A stretch of DNA of 5,978 nt from Acidobacteriota bacterium (lineage in GTDB: Bacteria; Acidobacteriota; HRBIN11): NCBI GenBank assembly GCA_025061865.1, contig JANXAA010000144.1, positions 1 through 5,978 on the forward strand, written 5' to 3'. A program made the position numbers and the translations under genes. The notes beneath the pieces were generated by a model that had not been told where the DNA came from, did no database searches, and saw only the letters and a program-made list of their open reading frames with translations. Positions 1-4,706 of the stretch are shown here, piece by piece (position 1 is the first letter of the stretch; each line of letters starts with the position of its first letter).

Positions 1-425
1 CGCTGCAGGGTGAGGTCCGCTGGCTGGCCTGTCGGGAAATCTGTGTCCCCGGGCGTCAGAAAGTGCAACTGAGTGTGAAAGTTGGACAAAGGCCAGAAGC
101 CTCCGCCTATGCGGAGACCTTCCGGCGTTTCGAAGCCCTGGCGCCCCTGCGGCCCTCGGTCTTATCGGGATGGCAATTCCAAGTCAAGGCTCTGGCCTCC
201 CACGTTCGCCTCCTAGAAGTACGGCCTCCGAGGGGCGAGACGGTCATGGGTCTCGAATGGTTCCCAGAAGACCCGCGACTCCGGGTCACGGGTCAGACGA
301 CCGAGTTAGGCGCAGTGTCTCGTCTACGGATCGTCCTGGAGAGTCTTGGAGACGGTCCGACGACGGGGTCCGGTGTCTTGCAGGTCCAGACCCCGGGGCG
401 GGTCTTCTACGTTCAATTTCCATGA
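1..425 (+). CDS. DsbD N-terminal-like thiol-disulfide interchange domain protein, 5' partial
   Basis: The frame is open from base 3, the first full codon in the window, to a TGA at 423-425, giving 140 residues. The gene begins upstream, and the GTG at 63 is internal. The visible part starts with WLACREICVPG (in-window residues 7-17), whose C10-x3-C14 pair fits the redox cysteines of the DsbD N-terminal (alpha) domain, as in ScsB-like and standalone DsbD-domain proteins. A second beta-rich part follows with a WFPEDPRL stretch (about residues 82-89), which I associate with the second half of ScsB-type N-terminal regions. The protein stops here, with no membrane-spanning DsbD beta domain and no C-terminal thioredoxin domain, at least downstream. 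The family works in the periplasm, passing electrons to substrate thiols. The next gene, 48 bases on, is a secreted redoxin and a plausible partner. Whether a membrane part lies upstream cannot be seen. Confidence 0.72.
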   Translation, partial: LQGEVRWLACREICVPGRQKVQLSVKVGQRPEASAYAETFRRFEALAPLRPSVLSGWQFQVKALASHVRLLEVRPPRGETVMGLEWFPEDPRLRVTGQTTELGAVSRLRIVLESLGDGPTTGSGVLQVQTPGRVFYVQFP

Positions 426-460
426 AAGGACTAGACCACGGGGTCCTTATCTTTTGCCTG

Positions 461-467
461 AAGGAGG
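461..467 (+). promoter_or_regulatory. Shine-Dalgarno site for the redoxin gene
   Basis: AAGGAGG lies six bases before the ATG at 474. It is the strongest ribosome binding site for any confident gene in the window. It fixes the start of the redoxin gene and shows that the overlapping frame beginning at 170 is not the translated one. Confidence 0.8.
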
Positions 468-473
468 GCGCCT

Positions 474-1067
474 ATGCGGATCTTGTGCAGTGCCGGACTC
501 GCTCTGATGCTTCTGGCACCGGCTTGGGCGGGGGTCCAGGTCGGGGGCCCGGCACCGGATTTTACCCTGCCTGATGAGAATGGCACCCGGCATAAACTTA
601 GTCAGTATCGAGGTCGGATCGTTGTCCTGGAATGGACGAACCCGCAATGCCCCTTCGTCCAGGAGCATTACCAGAACAAGACGATGATCCGACTCTACGA
701 AAGGTACCGGTCGCAGGATGTCGTCTGGCTGGCCGTCAACAGCTCGCACTTCAACAAGCCGGCCGACACACGCCGATGGGCTCAAGAGAACGGCATCCCG
801 TACCCGACTCTCCAAGACCCCGAGGGCACCGTGGGGCGTCTCTATGGGGCCCAAACGACACCTCACATGTTTGTCATCGACCGAAACGGGACCCTCGTGT
901 ACCGGGGGGCTATCGACAATGCGTACGACCCGGACCGGGACCAGGCCGGGCCGGTCAACTATGTAGAACAGGTCTTAGACGCCTTGCTCCGGGGGGAGCG
1001 CCCGCCGGTGCGAGAGACGAAGCCGTACGGCTGCACGGTCAAGTACAAGCCGTCTGCTACCTCGTGA
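474..1067 (+). CDS. Secreted thioredoxin-fold redoxin (AhpC/TSA-like, CPFV type)
   Basis: This 197-residue protein starts with a signal peptide: MR, a hydrophobic run, then AWA with likely cleavage after residue 19. The mature part is a redoxin: GGPAPDFTLPDENG (24-37), the strand VVLEWTNPQCPFV (50-62) with C59 at the position of the first active-site cysteine, the cis-proline motif TTPHMFVID (128-136), and a C-terminal KPYGCTVKY (183-191) with C187. The CPFV centre has no CxxC pair. CPFV and the terminal YGC(S/T)VKY together recur in a family usually labelled thioredoxin family protein, in several GC-rich bacterial phyla. By inference C59 and C187 could form the working disulfide. The location is periplasmic. 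C5 is too close to the N-terminus for a normal lipobox. The exact substrate (peroxide, or disulfides of partner proteins) is unknown. The upstream DsbD-like gene may supply reducing power. Confidence 0.85.
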   Translation: MRILCSAGLALMLLAPAWAGVQVGGPAPDFTLPDENGTRHKLSQYRGRIVVLEWTNPQCPFVQEHYQNKTMIRLYERYRSQDVVWLAVNSSHFNKPADTRRWAQENGIPYPTLQDPEGTVGRLYGAQTTPHMFVIDRNGTLVYRGAIDNAYDPDRDQAGPVNYVEQVLDALLRGERPPVRETKPYGCTVKYKPSATS

Positions 1068-1078
1068 CGGCCTTTGTC

Positions 1079-1093
1079 CCTGGGAAGCCCAGG
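1079..1093 (+). other. Small perfect hairpin between the redoxin and SRPBCC genes
   Basis: CCTGGG (1079-1084), loop AAG, CCCAGG (1088-1093) form a perfect six-pair stem eleven bases after the redoxin stop codon. No T-run follows, so it is not a classic intrinsic terminator. It could reduce read-through or protect the 3' end of the upstream message. A stem this short can also arise by chance. Confidence 0.35.
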
Positions 1094-1132
1094 CGTCCTT
1101 CGCTCTGTGGGTATACAGGTCCCGAAAGGACA

Positions 1133-1693
1133 ATGGCTCTATGGATGATTCGTGTCGGCCTAGCGATGACTTTCCTTACCCCGTCAGTCTCTACACTCCA
1201 GGCCGACGAGTCCCGCCGAGCAGGGCCGACCGTCTCCGTGACGGAGGCCCAGGGACTCTATACTGTGTCGGCTCGCTTATGGGTCCCAGCGCCGCCGGCA
1301 GCCGTCTGGGGTGTCTTGACCGACTACGACCGCATCGCTGAGTTCACCCACGGTATTGAGGTGTCCCGCCTTATCGAACGGCAGTCGAACGTCTGCGTGG
1401 TCGAGCAGCAGGGACGGGGGATCCTGGGCATTGGGCTCCGAGTCCGGCTTCGGGTCGTCGAACAGCCGCCGGCTGAAATTCAATTTGAGGCTCTCGAGGG
1501 TGACTTTCAGGTTTATCGGGGTTCATTCCGACTCGAAGCCCGGGGCGGAGGCACGGAAGTCACCTACATGCTAGAAAGTCAGGGGAAGTTCTGGATTCCG
1601 TCTTGGCTCGGTCGGTCCCTGATACGAAGTCGGGTTCAGCGTATTCTGAAAGACATCGGAGCGGAAGTCCTTCGGCGTTATGCCGAGTCCTAA
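1133..1693 (+). CDS. Secreted SRPBCC (polyketide cyclase/START-like) family protein
   Basis: The product has 186 residues. An N-terminal export signal is likely: hydrophobic residues 8-19 with possible cleavage after LQA at 24. The rest fits one SRPBCC/polyketide cyclase-dehydrase fold: the N-terminal strand YTVSARLWVPAP (43-54), then AAVWGVLTDYDRIAEF (56-71), a hallmark of this family's first helix region, the strands GDFQVYRGSFRLE (123-135) and GTEVTYMLE (140-148), and GKFWIPSWLG (151-160) leading into the long C-terminal helix. The fold makes a deep hydrophobic pocket and binds lipids or other apolar ligands; enzymatic activity is not implied. Start choice: ATG 1133 has GAAAGGA ending only two bases upstream, which is tight. 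ATG 1145 (MIRVGLAM) is a fair alternative 14 bases from that purine run, and both keep a signal sequence. The same frame stays open upstream inside the redoxin gene, but that stretch is a shadow. Ligand and role are unknown. Confidence 0.78.
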   Translation: MALWMIRVGLAMTFLTPSVSTLQADESRRAGPTVSVTEAQGLYTVSARLWVPAPPAAVWGVLTDYDRIAEFTHGIEVSRLIERQSNVCVVEQQGRGILGIGLRVRLRVVEQPPAEIQFEALEGDFQVYRGSFRLEARGGGTEVTYMLESQGKFWIPSWLGRSLIRSRVQRILKDIGAEVLRRYAES

Positions 1694-1711
1694 GGGGCAG
1701 TTTGTCAGATG

Positions 1712-1770
1712 CACGATGGAACCATGGGCTTCAGCCGTCCAGACTGGGTGCCTCCGGGTGAGACATCGTG
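1712..1770. repeat. Interrupted inverted repeat in the SRPBCC-hydrolase gap
   Basis: The gap 1694-1791 holds CACGATG (1712-1718) and its exact reverse complement CATCGTG (1764-1770), 45 bases apart. The loop includes a smaller stem, GGC-TTCA-GCC, near 1727. Seven-base arms within about 100 bases can occur by chance. No convincing -35/-10 promoter pair is visible here: TTGTCA at 1702 has no matching -10 at normal spacing. Confidence 0.3.
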
Positions 1771-1791
1771 TCGGTTAGTTGGGGTCGCTAA

Positions 1792-2625
1792 ATGCAACGA
1801 AAGCCTTGGGCAATGGCGTGGACGATCTTGAGCCTGGGCGTCCTGGTGTATGTCGGGATCTTGCTTCTGTTCTGGGTTTTCCAAGACCGTCTCGTTTATT
1901 ATCCGACCCGACTACTGGAGGGCACGCCCGACGAGGTAGGCCTGGCCTACGAGTCCATCGAATTCCTGGCGTCCGATGGTGTTCGGCTCCACGGCTGGTG
2001 GATTCCGGCGCCAAACTCTCAGAGTACCGTCTTATTCCTGCACGGTAATGGGGGCAATGTCTCCCACAGACTGGATAAAATCCGCATCCTGTATGACCTG
2101 GGCCTCAGCGTCTTCATTTTAGATTACCGGGGGTACGGTCAGAGCGAGGGTCGGCCCGACGAAGTCGGGACCTACCGGGACGCCGAGGCCGCTTGGTCGT
2201 ATCTAACAGAGCGGCGGGGGATCCCACCGGGTCACATCATCCTTTACGGGGAATCCCTGGGCGGGGCCGTGGCCGCCTATTTAGCCCAGCGATTTCCGGC
2301 CCGAGCCCTGGTCCTCGAAGCGGCCTTCACGTCGATTCCTGAAATTGCCGCCCAGCTATATCCCTTCCTACCGGTCCGGTGGCTCGCCCGCTTTCGGTAC
2401 GATACGCGGTCTTACCTCGAGAGGGTCTCGTGTCCGGTCTTGATCTTCCACAGTCGAGACGACGAAATCGTGGGCTTTTCCCATGCCCTCCGTCTGCAAG
2501 CGACCGGTCCGGCGCCCAAAGTTCTTGTCGAGCTGCGGGGAGGCCACAACGACGCCTTTCTCGTGGCACAGGACCGCTATGAAGCCGGCTGGCGAGATTT
2601 CTTGAGACAGCTCCGAATAACTTAG
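1792..2625 (+). CDS. Membrane-anchored alpha/beta hydrolase (YfhR/BEM46-like)
   Basis: The product has 277 residues. One N-terminal membrane segment (about 9-30) is followed by FQDRLVYYPTR (30-40), the typical entry to the YfhR/BEM46 group. The hydrolase core is complete: oxyanion-hole motif HGNGGN (84-89), DYRGYGQSEG (111-120), nucleophile elbow GESLGG with Ser155, Asp224 in HSRDDEIV (220-227), and His252 in GGHND (250-254). These form a Ser-Asp-His triad expected of a serine esterase, lipase or peptidase-like enzyme. Where relatives usually read DEIVP, this one reads DEIVG, a minor change outside the triad. The catalytic domain probably sits on one face of the inner membrane; its side cannot be decided by eye. 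The start ATG has only a weak G-rich stretch (1781-1784) upstream, and ATG 1813 is possible but would cut into the anchor. The substrate is unknown. Confidence 0.87.
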   Translation: MQRKPWAMAWTILSLGVLVYVGILLLFWVFQDRLVYYPTRLLEGTPDEVGLAYESIEFLASDGVRLHGWWIPAPNSQSTVLFLHGNGGNVSHRLDKIRILYDLGLSVFILDYRGYGQSEGRPDEVGTYRDAEAAWSYLTERRGIPPGHIILYGESLGGAVAAYLAQRFPARALVLEAAFTSIPEIAAQLYPFLPVRWLARFRYDTRSYLERVSCPVLIFHSRDDEIVGFSHALRLQATGPAPKVLVELRGGHNDAFLVAQDRYEAGWRDFLRQLRIT

Positions 2626-2774
2626 GAGGTCCCGGGTGCCGGGTCCCAGGGAAGAGAGACCAGTAGACCGCAGATCCCAAAGGCATCTGGATGGTCTGGT
2701 TGAACCCTTGGTCCTGGGGACGGCATGTTCCAGGCCGCTCGGACGAGTCAGTATCTGTAGAAGCTGCCCTCCCA

Positions 2775-2792
2775 TTCCTCTTCTCAGAGGGA
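2775..2792. repeat. Short palindromic element with CCTCT/AGAGG arms
   Basis: CCTCT (2777-2781), loop TCTC, AGAGG (2786-2790) form a five-pair stem, extended by a T-G wobble and a T-A pair to 2775 and 2792. The flanks, CCCTCCC upstream and GGGAGAGG downstream, make it look like a worn copy of the CCCTCTCCC/GGGAGAGGG palindromes scattered between genes in many GC-rich bacteria. Only one copy lies in this window, so its status as a dispersed repeat is inferred. Confidence 0.35.
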
Positions 2793-2818
2793 GAGGACTC
2801 AATGAGATCCCAGCGGGT

Positions 2819-2840
2819 CCTTTCTTCCTCGGGGAAAAGG
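2819..2840. other. Hairpin downstream of purN, weak terminator candidate
   Basis: The outer stem is CCTT (2819-2822) with AAGG (2837-2840). The inner stem is TTCC (2825-2828) with GGAA (2833-2836). The loop is TCGG, with a two-base bulge at 2823-2824. Read on the minus strand it begins about 26 bases after the purN stop, a fitting place for a 3'-end hairpin. No T-run follows, so it would be an atypical terminator or an RNA-stability hairpin. Confidence 0.35.
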
Positions 2841-2866
2841 CGTTAAATAGCCTGGGGTGCCTGCCC

Positions 2867-3496
2867 TTATCGTTCAAGGATCCGGACCCGCCGACCCTCG
2901 ACGCGAAGTCGCCCTTCGAAGAACAGCCGAACAGCTTCTGGATAGGCCTCGTGTTCCTTCTCCAAGATACGGGCCGCCAGGGTCGCCTCCGTATCGTCCT
3001 CCCGGACGGGGACGGCCTTCTGGACGATGATGGGACCTGTGTCGACGCCTTCGTCGACGAAGTGGACCGTACAGCCAGAGACCTTCACGCCATACTCGAG
3101 GGCCTGCCGCTGGGCGTGGAGTCCCGGAAATGACGGGAGCAAGGCCGGATGGATATTCATGATCCGGTATCGGTAGGCTTGGACGAATCTCGGGCTTAAG
3201 ATACGCATGAAGCCGGCCAGGCAGATGAGGTCCGGTGCTGCCTCGCGTACGGCTTCCAGGAGAGCCTCCTCAAAAGCCGCCCGGTCCGGGAATGCCCGAG
3301 CGGGCACGATGACGGTCGGGACGCCGTAGGCCTGCGCCCGCTGGAGGCCCTGGGCCGCCGGGTTGTCACTGATGACCCGGACGACTTGGGCCGGGATTTC
3401 CCCTGCGAGGCAGGCCTGAATAAGGCGCTCCATGTTGGTCCCGCGCCCCGAGATAAGGATGACGATCCGACCCATATCCGACGCCGGATCATTCAT
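2867..3496 (-). CDS. purN: Phosphoribosylglycinamide formyltransferase (GART), PurN
   Basis: PurN transfers a formyl group from 10-formyltetrahydrofolate to GAR, giving FGAR, the third step of purine synthesis, in the cytoplasm. The 209 residues are normal for the family. Visible motifs: IVILISGRGTN (11-21), the phosphate-binding loop; LAGFMRILS (93-101), folate site; MNIHPALLPSFPGLHA (113-128) with the catalytic Asn114 and His116; and HFVDEGVDTGPII (145-157) with Asp152 matching the third catalytic residue (E. coli Asp144). The start chosen is ATG 3496, which overlaps the purM end by eight bases (ATGAATGA) and fits translational coupling. A shorter start at 3475 (MGRIVILIS) also matches typical PurN N-termini. 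The open frame extends to 3553, but those residues lie inside purM. It is the last gene of the purF-purM-purN run. Confidence 0.95.
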   Translation of the reverse strand: MNDPASDMGRIVILISGRGTNMERLIQACLAGEIPAQVVRVISDNPAAQGLQRAQAYGVPTVIVPARAFPDRAAFEEALLEAVREAAPDLICLAGFMRILSPRFVQAYRYRIMNIHPALLPSFPGLHAQRQALEYGVKVSGCTVHFVDEGVDTGPIIVQKAVPVREDDTEATLAARILEKEHEAYPEAVRLFFEGRLRVEGRRVRILER

Positions 3497-4508
3497 AGAC
3501 GACCCCGCCCGAGCCAGACCCGATTTCCCCGATAGGATACACGGGTAGGCCAAGGTCCTCGACGGTCTGCCGGACGCTCGGCTCGTCTTCCGGCCGCACG
3601 ATGACGACCATCCCGATGCCCATATTGAATGTGCGGAGCATCTCGTCCGTCGGGACGTCCCCGAGACGCTGAATCAACTCGAAAATCGACGGGACGGGCC
3701 ACGTGCCGAGTCGGATCCGGGCGACCGTCCCTTCCGGGAGGCTTCGGGGGACGTTCTCGGTCAGGCCGCCGCCCGTGACGTGCGCCAGACCTCGGACGAG
3801 GCCCCGGTCGAGGAGAGGCTTCAGGTAGGGGAGATAGCAGCGGTGGGGCTGGAGAAGGGCATCGGCCAAGGTCATCTGACATGTCTCCAGCCATCGGTCG
3901 GGCGTCCAGCCGAGGCGCTCGAAGAAGAGCTTCCGAGCCAGGGTATAGCCGTTCGTGTGGAGACCCGTAGAGGGGAGGCCTAAGAGACGGTCGCCTGGCT
4001 GAATAGTCCGACCGTCCAGGGCGCGGCCGCCGTCGACGAGGCCGATCACGACGGCCACGATGTCCACGTCGTCCTCGGCATACACGTCGGGCATCTCAGC
4101 CGTCTCCCCACCGATGAGGACGACCCCGTGACGGGTGCACTCTTTGAGCATTCCCCGGACGATGGCCTCGACCCGCTCGGGCACGATACGGCCCATACCC
4201 AGGTAATCTAATGCCGCGACGGGATAAGCGCCCTGGACGAGGACATCGTTGATGCCGTGAGCGATCACGTCCTGACCGCAAACTTCCCAACGGCCGACCA
4301 GGGCGGCCACGCGGGTCTTGGTCCCTACGCCGTCGATGCTGGCTACCAGATGGGGCGCTGTCATTCCCTCGACCGCCAAGGGCAGGAGACCGCCGAACCG
4401 GCCGATGTTCTCCCGAAAGGCCGGCTGGTAGTATTCGAGAAGTCGCCGAATGCGACGGACGGCTTCATGCCCCCGGTCGATGTCGACGCCCGTGTCCCGA
4501 TACCGCAT
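3489..4508 (-). CDS. purM: Phosphoribosylformylglycinamidine cyclo-ligase (AIR synthetase), PurM
   Basis: PurM uses ATP to close FGAM into AIR, the fifth step of purine synthesis. The 339-residue product is full length (relatives are about 345). Motifs in order: YRDTGVDIDRG (3-13), the N-terminal signature; SIDGVGTKT (57-65); HGINDVLVQGA (84-94); GGETAEMP (133-140); LPSTGLHTNGY (178-188); HVTGGGLTENVPR (243-255); and MLRTFNMGIGM (290-300). These match the two-domain PurM/PurL-type ATP-binding fold and nothing is missing. The start ATG 4508 is chosen because the family signature begins at once and AAGGGGAA (4517-4524) lies eight bases upstream. A longer frame from TTG 4562 has no such support. 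The stop overlaps the purN start. purF lies upstream across a gap of about 200 bases. Confidence 0.97.
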   Translation of the reverse strand: MRYRDTGVDIDRGHEAVRRIRRLLEYYQPAFRENIGRFGGLLPLAVEGMTAPHLVASIDGVGTKTRVAALVGRWEVCGQDVIAHGINDVLVQGAYPVAALDYLGMGRIVPERVEAIVRGMLKECTRHGVVLIGGETAEMPDVYAEDDVDIVAVVIGLVDGGRALDGRTIQPGDRLLGLPSTGLHTNGYTLARKLFFERLGWTPDRWLETCQMTLADALLQPHRCYLPYLKPLLDRGLVRGLAHVTGGGLTENVPRSLPEGTVARIRLGTWPVPSIFELIQRLGDVPTDEMLRTFNMGIGMVVIVRPEDEPSVRQTVEDLGLPVYPIGEIGSGSGGVVYE

Positions 4509-4516
4509 GACGGCGC

Positions 4517-4524
4517 TTCCCCTT
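4517..4524 (-). promoter_or_regulatory. Probable ribosome binding site of purM
   Basis: Read on the minus strand this is AAGGGGAA, eight bases before the purM ATG at 4508. It departs from AGGAGG by one base in the core. It supports the shorter start over the TTG at 4562, which has no purine-rich site at proper spacing. Confidence 0.55.
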
Positions 4525-4574
4525 ATCAGAGATACGTGCAAGAGGTGCCAGGTCCCAGTCAATAGATGGGCGGT

Positions 4575-4616
4575 GTTAGGTGCTGAGCGTTAGGTTTTCG
4601 GGATCAGGATTCCGGG
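4575..4616. repeat. Degenerate 14-bp-period tandem repeat
   Basis: Three adjacent 14-base units start at 4575, 4589 and 4603. Units 1 and 2 share an exact GTTAGGT and agree at 9 of 14 bases. Units 2 and 3 agree at 10 of 14, ending alike in CGGG. The same 14-base offset joins TTTCGGGATC (4596-4605) and TTCCGGGATC (4610-4619). A fourth unit would be too different to count. It is probably a decayed minisatellite or part of a dispersed repeat; no function is evident. Confidence 0.45.
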
Positions 4617-4706
4617 ATCTGACGTTTCCCAGGCCCCTGAGGCCTCGATCTGCGTCTCTAAAAAATCTACCCCTATCACCCAGCCCTTGAGGACCGCCAC
4701 CGGCCA

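Larger units (their letters stand above)
2626..2866. other. Convergent intergenic region without a classic terminator
   Basis: These 241 bases lie between the stop of the plus-strand hydrolase and the stop of minus-strand purN. I see no gene here. A frame opening at GTG 2636 behind a good AGGAGGT is discussed and rejected separately. Foldable parts include CCCGG-GTG-CCGGG (2631-2643), the hairpin at 2775-2792, the pairing GAGGAC/GTCCTT (2793-2798 with 2817-2822), and CCTT-TTCC/GGAA-AAGG (2819-2840). None is followed by a T-run on either strand, so termination here may be Rho-dependent or rely on weak hairpins. Confidence 0.5.
4509..4706 (-). other. purF-purM intergenic gap
   Basis: These 198 bases separate two genes of the same pathway and strand, while purM and purN overlap. 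The gap holds the purM ribosome binding site, a degenerate 14-base-period repeat (4575-4616), a small AGGCC-CCTGA-GGCCT hairpin (4631-4645) and a run of six T on the minus strand (4660-4665). The T-run is upstream of the hairpin in the direction of transcription and has no stem before it, so it is not a terminator. A TTGACT at 4562-4557 looks like a -35 box, but no good -10 box stands 16-18 bases further on. Confidence 0.5.

Noticed and set aside
486..488. Cys5 of the redoxin as a lipoprotein cysteine.
   Set aside because: It sits only five residues from the N-terminus, ahead of the hydrophobic run, so it cannot follow a normal lipobox; cleavage after AWA at residue 19 fits better.
170..574. 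Plus-strand 134-codon frame overlapping the DsbD-like and redoxin genes.
   Set aside because: Low-complexity Ser/Arg/Gly-rich shadow; the frames on both sides carry recognisable family motifs.
632..1132. Long in-frame N-terminal extension of the SRPBCC protein (open frame from 632).
   Set aside because: It lies almost wholly inside the redoxin gene in another frame, reads as Arg/Pro/Gly-rich shadow sequence, and the true protein starts with a signal peptide at 1133 or 1145.
2368..2877. Minus-strand 169-codon frame antisense to the hydrolase gene and across the convergent gap.
   Set aside because: It is the mirror of a gene with an intact catalytic triad and family motifs; the peptide has no recognisable domain.
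4534..4562. TTGACT as a -35 box for an internal purMN promoter.
   Set aside because: No sequence close to TATAAT stands 16-18 bases downstream; a single -35-like hexamer is weak evidence.
4631..4665. Hairpin AGGCC-CCTGA-GGCCT with a nearby six-T run as a terminator after purF.
   Set aside because: On the minus strand the T-run comes before the hairpin rather than after it, and on the plus strand the run is A, so neither direction gives a terminator.
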